A stretch of DNA of 64,000 nucleotides from Aquimarina spinulae (GCF_943373825.1 NZ_CALSBP010000002.1:248001-312000); one strand, 5' to 3'; shown: positions 37,423 through 46,885, counted from the first letter of the stretch. Translations and numbers: made by a program. The notes: generated by a model from the letters alone, not told the origin.

Positions 37423-39963
37423 TTAGTTCTTTTCTATATATTTTAAATCAAACTTATCCGGGTCGGTATAATTCAGAGATTTTTTCAGATAAAAATCAAT
37501 GATCTGGGTGATCATATATAATTTTATTTTCTGATCATCTTCCTCTTTATCTACCATACGGAATATATTATCTTTTTCCTGCTCCATTACTTCTTTTAGG
37601 AACGCATCAGGATGCTCTACTTTTTCTATAGTATTGTAACTCTTTATGATAGGTAATGTCCATCGATGTCCTATCAATCGAGCCAGAGCGGTTTCAGAAT
37701 TTTGTTGCAATTCTTTGTATCTATTCTTTAATTCTGGTGAAGATTTCTGGCGTTGTTCTTCTGTTCTTTTGTGCATACTATGGTTATCCACTGCAATTTT
37801 TGCCCTTACAAAAGCTTTTTCAAATGCATAATCAAGACGTAACATATCCTTTCTTAATTCTGTAAGGATTTCAAAAACCAATTGATTATACCCTGCAAGA
37901 AAGTCTTCGTATTTGTATAATTCTTTTAGGAAATTAATTGCTTCTGGCTTATACTCTTTTGCCTTTCTTACATCGGCTACTACCAATCGTAACACCGTAA
38001 GTTCTTCTTTCTTATATTCGGGGATATGGTTAAAATGAGGATCATTTTGAACATTCTCTAAAAGGATGTCTATCTCATCCATAGTACCATGATACAAAGA
38101 ATCTCTGTATCTGAAATCAAGTATCTCCTGCCCTCTGGATTTTCTGCGCCTTTTTAGCTTACCGGCTTTTTGTTTTCTTTTTCTCTTAGGTAATTTTATT
38201 TGAGGATTAAACTTGCCAAAAGTATAATTATAACCAAAGGTTACTGTAAAATCTCTGCCCGATGTTGCGGCATTTCTAAACTGAGTTAAGATGTTAAGGT
38301 TAAAATTATGCCTCTTTAGGTATGTATAATTCCCCCCCATTCTTATATTGATAACCTCTCCTTGCTTTTCTCCGTTGCTATTACTTTGATTATAACTTGC
38401 CGAAGCTGTCGTTCTTAGTTTTTTGTCAAAGTATTTTTTGGTTGCAGATAATGTAGGGCCATAAGTAAGGCTATTATCCACACCTATAGTATTATAACTA
38501 ACATTAACAGCAGCAGAAATATTTAAATCAGTATTAGGGTATCCCAGGGTATATGATGCATTTCCGTTATAGAAATTAGAATCTCCATTTTCTACAGTTT
38601 GACCACCTTGCTTGTTTGTAGCATTTTGAAAAGACAATCCAACGTTAATATTTCGTTTTTGGTCTTCGGTGTCCTTTAAAAGATAATTTACATTAAGATT
38701 TGCATTTTGTGAAATTTGCTGAAAATCTAATGTATCCAGATTATCGTTTTGGGAGACTTCGTTGATATAATCAAACTGATTCTTAATATTAGTATAGGAT
38801 TGAAAATTAGAATACCCTCCTGTTATATTTAGTTTTTCTGAAGCAGTGTACCCAATAGTAACGGCACTTACTACTCTCTGTAATTGTGTATTCTTTGTAT
38901 TATCAAGATCATCTCTTTGAAGGCCTGCGTTAAAAGCGATATTAATCTTATTTTCGAATAAATTCTGGGTAGCATTAAGCGTAATATTTTCGAGATCATT
39001 ATTAAAAAAATAAGCTCCCAATGTTTTATATTCGGGATCTATATATTCATATCCAATACCTACTGTACCATGTCCTACAGGGTAAGAGAAATTAGCATTA
39101 TATGCCTTATAATGCTGGGTAGTAATATTATTATCTATTAATGCAGATAACACAAATGGGGTTCCTTCTTCTCCTTTTGCATTTATATCTTCGGTTATTG
39201 CGGATGAAGCCACTTCTGCACGAATCTCTCCCTTACCAAAAAGCTTTACTTTTCCTTCTATACTTACAACTACATTATCTTTGGGTTTTAACTCATATTC
39301 TACTGGCACAGGCTTCTCAATAGAATTTTTATCATCAGAAGCTTTGAAAAAGATTGCTCCAATAGAAAATTTTTCAAAATCATAGGACGCTTTTACTCCA
39401 TACCCCATCCTTTTATATGCAGGCTGGGATTGTGGATCATCGGGATTATATTCTGATTCTTTAAGCAATCGTCCATACATTGCACTAATCTTAAAAGGTC
39501 CTTCTGGAGTAAGGTCTACCCCCAACCCTGTAAATTGATGTCCGCTTAAAGTATATGGTGAAAATGTCATACTTACATCCCCAATATGTGTAGTCACCCA
39601 CTTATATGATGGGTGTATACTTAATCTATTAAAAGAAAAAGGGTTACTGCTCTGAAACTTTTGATTAGAATATGAAAATGAGAAAGGAATATTGTACACC
39701 TCGCTAATATTTAAATTAACGTTACCCGTAAGGAAATATGTAAATGGTTCCCTACTAGATTGTCCATCATAAAAGATTGCATTTGCTGCCACGCCTCCAG
39801 TTAATTTAAATAATTTTGCTTTTCCTATTTGACCTAAATCCTGGCCAAATGCAATAGTTGAGAAGCAAAATAAAAAAGCAAAACAGAGTATTTTTGGGAC
39901 CAAATAACAATATTTTCCTAATAAAAAACCTACGACATTATCCTTTTTCAATGGGGTATCCAA
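37423..39963 (-). CDS. Outer-membrane beta-barrel protein with helical C-terminal domain
   Basis: An 846-aa protein with an N-terminal export signal (ending STIAFGQ). A barrel-like region of alternating strands follows (about 40-590, beginning GGVAANAIFYDG). It ends in a basic linker (KLPKRKRKQKAGKLKRRRK) and a helical, charged C-terminal domain of about 230 residues. It is not the PorP/SprF family (those are about 300 aa). It starts at a TTG at 39963, or more likely at a second TTG at 39951 giving a cleaner MKK signal peptide; no in-frame ATG is present. It lies 3 bp before the TANFOR-like gene, so it may be that protein's export or anchoring partner. The promoter is a regulon site 194 bp upstream. 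Confidence 0.82.
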   Translation of the reverse strand: MDTPLKKDNVVGFLLGKYCYLVPKILCFAFLFCFSTIAFGQDLGQIGKAKLFKLTGGVAANAIFYDGQSSREPFTYFLTGNVNLNISEVYNIPFSFSYSNQKFQSSNPFSFNRLSIHPSYKWVTTHIGDVSMTFSPYTLSGHQFTGLGVDLTPEGPFKISAMYGRLLKESEYNPDDPQSQPAYKRMGYGVKASYDFEKFSIGAIFFKASDDKNSIEKPVPVEYELKPKDNVVVSIEGKVKLFGKGEIRAEVASSAITEDINAKGEEGTPFVLSALIDNNITTQHYKAYNANFSYPVGHGTVGIGYEYIDPEYKTLGAYFFNNDLENITLNATQNLFENKINIAFNAGLQRDDLDNTKNTQLQRVVSAVTIGYTASEKLNITGGYSNFQSYTNIKNQFDYINEVSQNDNLDTLDFQQISQNANLNVNYLLKDTEDQKRNINVGLSFQNATNKQGGQTVENGDSNFYNGNASYTLGYPNTDLNISAAVNVSYNTIGVDNSLTYGPTLSATKKYFDKKLRTTASASYNQSNSNGEKQGEVINIRMGGNYTYLKRHNFNLNILTQFRNAATSGRDFTVTFGYNYTFGKFNPQIKLPKRKRKQKAGKLKRRRKSRGQEILDFRYRDSLYHGTMDEIDILLENVQNDPHFNHIPEYKKEELTVLRLVVADVRKAKEYKPEAINFLKELYKYEDFLAGYNQLVFEILTELRKDMLRLDYAFEKAFVRAKIAVDNHSMHKRTEEQRQKSSPELKNRYKELQQNSETALARLIGHRWTLPIIKSYNTIEKVEHPDAFLKEVMEQEKDNIFRMVDKEEDDQKIKLYMITQIIDFYLKKSLNYTDPDKFDLKYIEKN

Positions 39964-40156
39964 AAAGCTAAAATACTTTTAGTAAAACTTCTTAAAACTA
40001 TTCATATCTATAGTACACCACCAATTAACCAACTTATAATTATGCAATTACACATAACATTTCACTTGATTAGACATATTGCTCAATTCTGTAAACATAT
40101 ATCTCATTAACAAGTCATTATTTTAAATGATGGTTTACCATACTATTTATATGGTT

Positions 40157-40202
40157 CAAAAATACTTTGGAATGTTTAAGGAAAACTCACGGTTTTCAGG
40201 GG
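40157..40202 (-). promoter_or_regulatory. Regulon promoter: CCCTG-AAAA-CCGTG, N23, TATTTTTG
   Basis: On the minus strand, CCCCTG-AAAA-CCGTG (40202 to 40188) is followed after exactly 23 bp by TATTTTTG (40164 to 40157), a perfect TAnnTTTG box. No TTG occurs at -33. The untranslated leader before 39963 is about 190 nt and has no obvious structure. Its inverted repeat is identical to the one before the 1571-aa gene. Confidence 0.75.
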
Positions 40203-40263
40203 TTTTCATATTTAGGCATAATCCCCCTACTACTTGAATATAAAAAAGGAGGTGTCTTTATTT

Positions 40264-42093
40264 TTAAAATGGAATAGTGAAATAGAAAGTACTTCCACTT
40301 TTTTCTTTAGATGTAAGCCAGATTTTACCCCCATGGGCTTCTACAATTTTTTTGCAATGCGCCAAACCAATACCTGTACCTTCATACTTATCTCTGGAAT
40401 GTAACCTTTGAAAAATTGCAAATATTCGTTCCTGGTGCTCTTTTGGTATCCCAATACCATTATCTTTTACAGAGAATTCCCAGAAACCTTTTGATGCGTC
40501 TTCTGAGTCATTTTTTTGGACACATGCAATATCTATCTCAGGAATAGTATCTGGAGGACTAAATTTAATACCATTACTAATGAGGTTTTGAAACAATAAT
40601 CGAAGTTCTATTTCTGAGCCGTTAACTACAGGTAGATTCTTTACCCTAATTTTTGTTTCTGTTTTTTCGAGAACAACCTTTAAATCCTTTTTTAATTCTT
40701 GTATAAGGGTATTACAATCAACAGTATCGTACTCTTTACTTCTTCCTAATCGAGAATATTCTAATAATGCGTCAATCAATTTTTTCATTCGAACACTGGC
40801 GTCCTGAATAAAAGTCATACTTTCTTTTCCGGCTTCATCAAAATTTTCTCCATAATCTTCTGCCAATAACCCAATAAAACTCGATATTGTATTTAAAGGC
40901 TCCTGAAGATCATGACTTGCTATGTATGCAAATTGTTCTAATTCTTTATTTTTTGCCTCTAGCTCTACAGATTGCTTGTATATTTCCTGGTTTTTATGCT
41001 TCAGCTCTTGATTATATTTTTTCTTAGCCCGATAATTCCTATACACAAAAAAGCTAATGGTAAGAGTAAGGAGTACCAGAGCAATAAGTAATATGTTTAC
41101 TTTTTTATGAGTATAAAGTTCTGAAGCTTGTTGGTTTAATACGTTCTCCTGTTCTTTGATCTTTTCTTTCTGCTCTTCCAGAAACTCATTTTGCTCACTA
41201 ATTTCCCGGTTGCTTTGTATAATTTTTTCTTCCTGACTTTTTATAAAAGCAACTTGTTCCTGGATATTTTTTTCGAGCTCTCTTTCGATTACAACCTTTT
41301 CTTTATATTTTTTTTGTTGTATTTCACTCTCAGAATAAAGGCTTTCTATCTTTTTATTTCTTCTATTAATCTCTCCTTCTTTACTATCAATTTTTTCTAA
41401 TTGATCTGTTATTTTTTCTTCCTGAAATTGTATTTGTTTTTCTTTGTCTTTTAATATCGCCTCTTGCTTATCTTTATCCTCTTGTACCTTGTTTAAGGTT
41501 TTTTCTGTTTTTCGGTATAAACGTTTCCATTTTTCTGAAGAAGTGATAGCGTGTTTTTCTAATGTAGGAGCAATGGTAAACCTTTCTTTTTCTATTCGGC
41601 TTTCATTAATCTCATATTCAAAAGAATCTCCTACATTAACCATATTAATCATAGAAGCATTGAAGTTATAATCCTCTCCAACAAGCATTATGTTTTTTCC
41701 TGAAATCTTACTAAGGATATAATGCATATCATAGTTATACTTATGATTTACATATAGTAACTGAATATCTTTTACATTCTTAACAAATTGAAATCGAACA
41801 ATCTCTACTGGTTTACCATGGATCTTACGTCTTAGAGACATTGCCTTTAAATCTAGTATTGTTCGATCAGGCCCAAGTACTCCTATTTTAAAATTTGGTT
41901 GTTCTTCTATAGTTGGCCAACCTATTTGTTGTGCAAAGTTAAAAACAAATATAGCTCGCTGTAATCTTTTTACTTCTTCATTACTTGTTTCCTGGGCCTT
42001 TATTTTTGCAGAAAAACTCGTGGTAAGAATGCATAAAAGTATAGCTATTACATTAGTATATGCTGTCGATATATATTGACGCTTATACATCAT
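40264..42093 (-). CDS. YfiR-domain histidine kinase fusion
   Basis: A 609-aa inner-membrane protein with a signal/anchor (about 12-32) and a periplasmic YfiR/DUF4154-like domain (about 38-180; AIFVFNFAQQIGWP, then IMLVGEDYNF). A long coiled coil (190-330) follows, then a transmembrane helix (333-351) and a kinase: H-box FAYIASHDLQEPLN with His394, N-box LISNGIKF, then DNGIGIP and GTGIGLAHCKKIV. There is no receiver domain. YfiR is normally a separate periplasmic regulator, so fusion to a kinase is notable. It overlaps the TonB receptor stop by 4 bp (ATGA), so it probably reads a signal tied to that receptor. The two receiver-only proteins upstream are candidate partners. Confidence 0.9.
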   Translation of the reverse strand: MMYKRQYISTAYTNVIAILLCILTTSFSAKIKAQETSNEEVKRLQRAIFVFNFAQQIGWPTIEEQPNFKIGVLGPDRTILDLKAMSLRRKIHGKPVEIVRFQFVKNVKDIQLLYVNHKYNYDMHYILSKISGKNIMLVGEDYNFNASMINMVNVGDSFEYEINESRIEKERFTIAPTLEKHAITSSEKWKRLYRKTEKTLNKVQEDKDKQEAILKDKEKQIQFQEEKITDQLEKIDSKEGEINRRNKKIESLYSESEIQQKKYKEKVVIERELEKNIQEQVAFIKSQEEKIIQSNREISEQNEFLEEQKEKIKEQENVLNQQASELYTHKKVNILLIALVLLTLTISFFVYRNYRAKKKYNQELKHKNQEIYKQSVELEAKNKELEQFAYIASHDLQEPLNTISSFIGLLAEDYGENFDEAGKESMTFIQDASVRMKKLIDALLEYSRLGRSKEYDTVDCNTLIQELKKDLKVVLEKTETKIRVKNLPVVNGSEIELRLLFQNLISNGIKFSPPDTIPEIDIACVQKNDSEDASKGFWEFSVKDNGIGIPKEHQERIFAIFQRLHSRDKYEGTGIGLAHCKKIVEAHGGKIWLTSKEKSGSTFYFTIPF

Positions 42094-44798
42094 AATTTAA
42101 GTAATAGTCTTACATAATAATTCGATCCGTTAACACCAAACTGTTGCACTCTCCTACTATACATAAAATTTCCTTCTTCTGTATTAGCAGCATGTTTATG
42201 TTTATCTGGATAAACATTAAAAACATTATTCCCTCCAAGGGTACATTTTATATAATCGCTAACTTGATATGATATAGCCATATCTGTTACAAGTTTAGGA
42301 GAGAAAACCTGATCTCTGGATTCTACATTTCCTGTAAAATCATTTACTACCCAATTTAGAGAATTCCCATCATTTGGATGAATAAATTTTACCTTACCAA
42401 AAAGTGTATTTACTACCTGAAATCCAAACCGTTCAAAGTCATAAGAAAGCAGTGAATTTATTTTATAACTAGGTTGTGCAAATTCTACTCTGGCAATTTC
42501 CTCTCTATTAAACAATACTTCTTCTTGCCCTACTAATGTTTGCGAAACGTTAATTGGTCCTTTTACTTTGGTCTTTGTAAAATTACCTCCAAGAGAAGCA
42601 TTAAATTCTCCTGTACCGAGAGTTGTTTTAAAAAACAGTGATAAATCGGCGCCAGATGTTCTAGAGTCTATTGCATTTGTAAAAAATTGAGCGGCACCAA
42701 CATTAAAAGGCTCCAGTATTTCCTCATATCCTTCTGCAAATCTTCCCGAAAGAACAATTCTATCCTGTATATTGATTAAGTAATAATCGAAACTAAACGT
42801 AATATTATCGTTTAGTTTTCCGCTGAAACCAGTATTAAAATGGCTTGATAATTCAGGTTTTAAGTTGCCGATATCAAAAGCTTCTGTAGCAACAGCACTT
42901 TCATTATTAAAGGTACCAACCTGTACACTTTCTCCATTAATAAACTGCGTACTTATATTCTGAAAAAATACCTGATGAAGAGAAGGTGCTCTAAACCCTG
43001 TAGAAAACCCTGCTCTAATACTAATTTCATCCCTAACCCTATATCTACCTGATAGTTTCCAGATCGCCTGACCTCCAAAATCATTATATGCTTCATATCT
43101 GGCGGCTCCTCTAATTAAAAGTTTGTCTGTTATATTTGCTTCGATATCCAGATATCCAGAACTATTTGTCCTAAAACGATTTAATGCATTTTCTGGTTGA
43201 AAACCAGGAAAAACCTGCGCTCCAACAATTCTGGGTAATTCTACTCCAGAAGTATCGGTATAGGTACTTCCTCCATCAACATAAGAAGCTTCTTCTCCCG
43301 CAACGATTTCATAATTCTCTACTCGAAGTTCTGCTCCAAAGGCTACATTTACACCACTTAGCCAATCAAATGTTCTTGAGATATCAAGGTTTGTCGTATT
43401 TTGCTTATAGATAAACCCTCCTGCATGAAATGTTCTGGGTGATGTTACTCCCAAAGAAGCATTATTAGAATTATTTACAGTATAATCTAATCTATTAACT
43501 CCAATAGAATGGCTAAAATCTACATTCCATTCGTTTTTAATTCCTCGTATTCCTCCTGTAATTGCATCATCCTGAATATCGGTAAGGATTTCTGGAGAAA
43601 AACCATTTGGAAACAACTCTAAGACTACCCTGTTTTCATCTTTAGGAAAACGATAGAATCCTTTTGAAGTCCCTTCTCTATAATTTCTCCCTCCATGCAT
43701 ATAAAATGTTGCATAATCAGACATTATTATTTCTCCATTAAATGATAATGCAAGATTTTGGGTTTCTGCACTTCCGATCTCCATTACTCGTCTACCAGAA
43801 TATCCTGTCTGTGCAAAAAAATTGTTTTCCTCAATTAGTGCTTGATCGGTTGTAATGTCATTAGAATATACTGTACCCGTATAGTCTCCAGATCTATTAA
43901 TAGACTCTCTATCTCTATATTCTGCTGTAACGTTTATATACCCTTCTTTTCCTATTTTCAATCCAAAATTTGCAGAAGAATATACATTAAGCCCATCTCC
44001 TTCGGTGTTTATTGCTACCCTATTATCGAGTTGAATAATTTCTGTTTGCTTTTTTAAGATAATATTAATTACTCCCGCAATAGCATCAGAACCATATTGA
44101 GAGGTGGCCCCATCTCGTAATATTTCAATGCGTTCTATAGACGCTATAGGTATCGCATTAAAATCGGTACCTACCGATCCTCTACCCACAGTACCATTAA
44201 CATTTAATAAAGAACTATTATGCCTGCGTTTCCCATTAACCAACACAAGTACCTGATCTGGCCCTAATCCTCTAAGTGTGGCTGGATCTATATGATCTGT
44301 ACCATCTGCTATTGTTTGATGTGTAGAATGAAAAGAAGGAATCAGATAATGAAGAATGTGACTCAATTCTACCTGGGACGAATTCGTTAATTGTTGCGGT
44401 GAAATAATATCTACAGCAGCAGTATTTTTTAAGATTGATTTTGGTTTAGCCCTTGATCCTAAAGAAACGGGTTGATCGATCGAGAATCCCGTTTCTAAGA
44501 TAAAATCTACCTTTGCAGTATCTCCAACCTTAACCAGTATTGTTTTAGAAACCGAAGTGTACATCACAAATTCTGAAGTAACTATATACTCTCCCTCATC
44601 AACATCAAAGCTATAATTACCATTAACATCTGTTGTAGTATTTTTATCTGTACCTTCTATTACTATTCTTGCTCCTGGTAGATTACCAAATTGATCAGAG
44701 ACATTACCTAATATTACTGCTCTTGATTGAGAAAATGCCCCAGAAACAAAACAAAGAAATAGTACACCAGTAAGGTATAACCTATACTGAACTAACAC
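42090..44798 (-). CDS. TonB-dependent receptor with regulatory-like N-terminal domain
   Basis: A 902-aa outer-membrane receptor with a signal peptide (ending SGAFSQ), a carboxypeptidase-regulatory-like beta domain (about 27-105), a plug domain (about 120-250; LRGLGPDQVLVLVNGKRRHN and LRDGATSQYGSDAIAGVINI) and a 22-strand-type barrel ending in a terminal aromatic-rich strand (YYVRLLLKL). There is no SusD partner, so the substrate is not a classical SusCD glycan. The start is a GTG, for which I see no better ATG. Its own promoter is at 44876-44907. The YfiR-kinase gene overlaps its stop, making a receptor/sensor pair. Confidence 0.93.
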   Translation of the reverse strand: MLVQYRLYLTGVLFLCFVSGAFSQSRAVILGNVSDQFGNLPGARIVIEGTDKNTTTDVNGNYSFDVDEGEYIVTSEFVMYTSVSKTILVKVGDTAKVDFILETGFSIDQPVSLGSRAKPKSILKNTAAVDIISPQQLTNSSQVELSHILHYLIPSFHSTHQTIADGTDHIDPATLRGLGPDQVLVLVNGKRRHNSSLLNVNGTVGRGSVGTDFNAIPIASIERIEILRDGATSQYGSDAIAGVINIILKKQTEIIQLDNRVAINTEGDGLNVYSSANFGLKIGKEGYINVTAEYRDRESINRSGDYTGTVYSNDITTDQALIEENNFFAQTGYSGRRVMEIGSAETQNLALSFNGEIIMSDYATFYMHGGRNYREGTSKGFYRFPKDENRVVLELFPNGFSPEILTDIQDDAITGGIRGIKNEWNVDFSHSIGVNRLDYTVNNSNNASLGVTSPRTFHAGGFIYKQNTTNLDISRTFDWLSGVNVAFGAELRVENYEIVAGEEASYVDGGSTYTDTSGVELPRIVGAQVFPGFQPENALNRFRTNSSGYLDIEANITDKLLIRGAARYEAYNDFGGQAIWKLSGRYRVRDEISIRAGFSTGFRAPSLHQVFFQNISTQFINGESVQVGTFNNESAVATEAFDIGNLKPELSSHFNTGFSGKLNDNITFSFDYYLINIQDRIVLSGRFAEGYEEILEPFNVGAAQFFTNAIDSRTSGADLSLFFKTTLGTGEFNASLGGNFTKTKVKGPINVSQTLVGQEEVLFNREEIARVEFAQPSYKINSLLSYDFERFGFQVVNTLFGKVKFIHPNDGNSLNWVVNDFTGNVESRDQVFSPKLVTDMAISYQVSDYIKCTLGGNNVFNVYPDKHKHAANTEEGNFMYSRRVQQFGVNGSNYYVRLLLKL

Positions 44799-44875
44799 AA
44801 CAGGAGGTTTTTTTTTAGTGCGTGTCTTAATATGTTTTTTTATTTAGATTTTAAATAGATTGCTTTGTGCGCATC

Positions 44876-44907
44876 CAAAACTATCATAAGTTCATTCAAA
44901 ATACAAA
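44876..44907 (-). promoter_or_regulatory. Promoter of the TonB receptor/kinase operon
   Basis: On the minus strand, TTTG (44907 to 44904) is followed after 20 bp by TAGTTTTG (44883 to 44876), a full match to the Bacteroidota consensus. It lies 78 bp before the GTG start of the receptor and separates the operon from the two receiver genes upstream. Confidence 0.65.
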
Positions 44908-44931
44908 TATATATGGGGGCAATATCTGAAG

Positions 44932-45369
44932 TTATAGTATCTTTTTATGTGATTCTAAGCAAGAATCTAACTCTGACGATTTAAAATATTTTGTCACAAT
45001 CTTGCAAACATTCTCTTTAGTTAACATTTTTTGTGCATATTCTTTTATTTCTAGAATACACTCTGCTTTTTCTTGATCTTCTTTACTTAACTCTGTTCCC
45101 AACATAAGTATTATAATAGATCCCTTATACTTATCATCTAATTTCTGGTATTCGGCAATAAACTCCCAACCATCCATGACAGGCATATTAATATCCAAAA
45201 AAATAATTTCGGGAACAATTTCGGATTGAATATGATCTAGTGCTTGTTTTCCATTTTCTGCAATAAAAACCTCTTCTACGCATTGTACTTTTTCAATAAT
45301 TGTTTTATTAAAAAAGTTAGTTGCTTTACTATCATCAATGAGAAGAAAACGTTTTAATTTTTTCATCAT
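44932..45369 (-). CDS. Receiver-only response regulator, divergent copy
   Basis: A single receiver domain of about 145 aa with no DNA-binding or enzymatic output. The acidic pocket (IDDS) and phospho-acceptor (FLDINMP, Asp59 counting from the ATG at 45369) are present. The beta-4 switch Ser/Thr and the usual K-P pair are not: the region reads ILMLGTE and later QKML. The ATG at 45369 overlaps the preceding stop as TGATG; an in-frame TTG at 45372 is less likely. It is probably a phosphate relay or decoy in the TonB/YfiR kinase pathway. Confidence 0.85.
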   Translation of the reverse strand: MMKKLKRFLLIDDSKATNFFNKTIIEKVQCVEEVFIAENGKQALDHIQSEIVPEIIFLDINMPVMDGWEFIAEYQKLDDKYKGSIIILMLGTELSKEDQEKAECILEIKEYAQKMLTKENVCKIVTKYFKSSELDSCLESHKKIL

Positions 45370-45773
45370 CAAAAATGGTTTTTTAGCACATCATCCAATA
45401 AATCCATAGATAATGGTTTATTGATAAAATCATCGACCGAATGATTTTTGGCAGATGCTCTTACATCATCTGGGTTAGAAGAAGTTGATAATAAAATCAC
45501 TTTAATATCTGCTGTTACTTTTTGATCCAGTTTAGAAAACTCGGTCAAAAACTCCCACCCATTCATTGCAGGCATATTGATATCCAAAAAAATAAGGTCA
45601 GGTTTTGTTGCTGTATTATTCTCTACAGCATTAAGATAATCTAGAGCCGCCATACCACTTTGCACAGTATTAACCTGATAAAAGTCTTCGTGTTTGGTAA
45701 CAACTCTTTCGTTAAAGAAATTCGTGGCCTTGTCATCATCTATTAACAAGACACAATTCACCAATGTATTCAT
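45369..45773 (-). CDS. Receiver-only response regulator
   Basis: A 134-aa single receiver domain with a complete set of conserved residues: the acidic pocket (IDDD), phospho-acceptor Asp64 (FLDINMP), switch Ser96 (ILLSTSS) and Lys119-Pro120 (INKP). It has no output domain. It resembles the CheY/Rcp1-like receivers of Bacteroidota that work with histidine kinases lacking receivers. It is translationally coupled to the second receiver, which lies before the TonB receptor and YfiR kinase genes. CAAAACTA at 45826-45833 is a candidate -7 box on the minus strand. Confidence 0.9.
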   Translation of the reverse strand: MNTLVNCVLLIDDDKATNFFNERVVTKHEDFYQVNTVQSGMAALDYLNAVENNTATKPDLIFLDINMPAMNGWEFLTEFSKLDQKVTADIKVILLSTSSNPDDVRASAKNHSVDDFINKPLSMDLLDDVLKNHF

Positions 45774-45970
45774 TTAATTTCCCAATTACGCTCAAAGGAA
45801 ATAAACTTATTTGATATGACCATAACAAAACTAAATTTTATGAAATAGTTTTCGTTTAACAACACAAATTTAACGGTAAAATGTATTTTCTAAAATTACT
45901 TTTCTGAAATAAAGGAATTTATGGTTTAAAAAAAACAAATACCAAATGCATTAAAGTATATGATTTTAAC

Positions 45971-46012
45971 AAAAAAAGTACAGCCTCTTATTTTAAGAAA
46001 TAAGAGGCTGTA
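45971..46012 (-). terminator. Intrinsic terminator of the small T9SS gene
   Basis: A perfect 15-bp stem (45979-45993 with 45998-46012) around TAAG is followed on the minus strand by CTTTTTTT. It lies 20 bp after the stop at 46033 and insulates the receiver genes. Confidence 0.9.
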
Positions 46013-46032
46013 TTTAAGCTTATCTGTATTTT

Positions 46033-46797
46033 TTATTCTACGATAAGCTTTTCAAGCTGTTTTTTCCCTTCCGATTCAACCTGAATCAAATAAAATCCTG
46101 GTTTCAGTTTATGTGAATTGAATTCGAAAACATATTCTGTATTTCCTGCTTTTACATCTTCAAGTATTTTTCTTTTATCTATCAAATCAAAGATTTGTAT
46201 TAGCACAGGCAATGGTTTTGTAGAAGAAACATTTACATTAAATCTACCGTTTGATGATGGATTAGGATAAACTGAGGCTTCAAATAACTTTGATTCTTTA
46301 TCCAATGGCATACTTAATGACTCTTGATTATCTCTTAAAACAACATTCTCATTCGATTTATCAGCATCTATGCTTTGAGCAACAGTTATAGTCGCATAAC
46401 CGCTATTGATTCTTTGTTCGTAGATTTCATTTTTTGTAAATTCTTTGTAAAAAGAGGGAGAACTTACACTTACAAATTTTTCACTTCTTCTACTTCTACA
46501 TCTAAAAACTTTTCTTGTTCTAGAAACAGATTTAAACTCTACACTCACTAAACGCTTACTTTCATTGTATATCTGAGAAAAGGAATAATTTCTATTTATG
46601 AATCGTATTCCTTGTGAATTATTAAACAAGAAATCTTCTGAACCATCATCAAATATGGCTTTAATCGATTGTAAACCATCTAATGACCCACAAGAAGATG
46701 GACCCGAACCAATATACCCACTTATGGTCAATTGGTAGTTTTGTGCAAATGTGGTAAATGTGATGGATAACATCACTAATAATAATATTTTTTTCAT
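46033..46797 (-). CDS. Small T9SS-sorted protein sharing the SprB-repeat protein's head domain
   Basis: A 254-aa exported protein with a signal peptide (ending TTFAQ), an N-terminal domain (about 20-145; ISGYIGSGPSSCGSLDGLQ) and a T9SS type-A C-terminal signal (YPNPSSNGRF ... PGFYLIQVE ... LEKLIVE). The N-terminal domain aligns with the head of the 2118-aa SprB-repeat protein (NGYIGLAGKNCGSPGMQ and a following basic, Cys-containing stretch). It thus looks like the same protein with all repeats removed, possibly a cap, competitor or minor component of the surface structure. It has its own regulon promoter at 46840-46885 and a strong terminator. Confidence 0.88.
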   Translation of the reverse strand: MKKILLLVMLSITFTTFAQNYQLTISGYIGSGPSSCGSLDGLQSIKAIFDDGSEDFLFNNSQGIRFINRNYSFSQIYNESKRLVSVEFKSVSRTRKVFRCRSRRSEKFVSVSSPSFYKEFTKNEIYEQRINSGYATITVAQSIDADKSNENVVLRDNQESLSMPLDKESKLFEASVYPNPSSNGRFNVNVSSTKPLPVLIQIFDLIDKRKILEDVKAGNTEYVFEFNSHKLKPGFYLIQVESEGKKQLEKLIVE

Positions 46798-46839
46798 GGT
46801 TTTAGGTTTTAAAAGTTATACTAAACTCTTTAGAAGTTT

Positions 46840-46885
46840 TAAAAATACTCTGAAATTTTCACGAATACTTCACTGTTTTCAGGGG
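46840..46885 (-). promoter_or_regulatory. Regulon promoter: CCCTG-AAAA-CAGTG, N23, TATTTTTA
   Basis: On the minus strand, CCCCTG-AAAA-CAGTG (46885 to 46871) is followed after exactly 23 bp by TATTTTTA (46847 to 46840), a 7/8 match to TAnnTTTG, 43 bp before the start at 46797. No TTG is present at -33. Confidence 0.7.
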
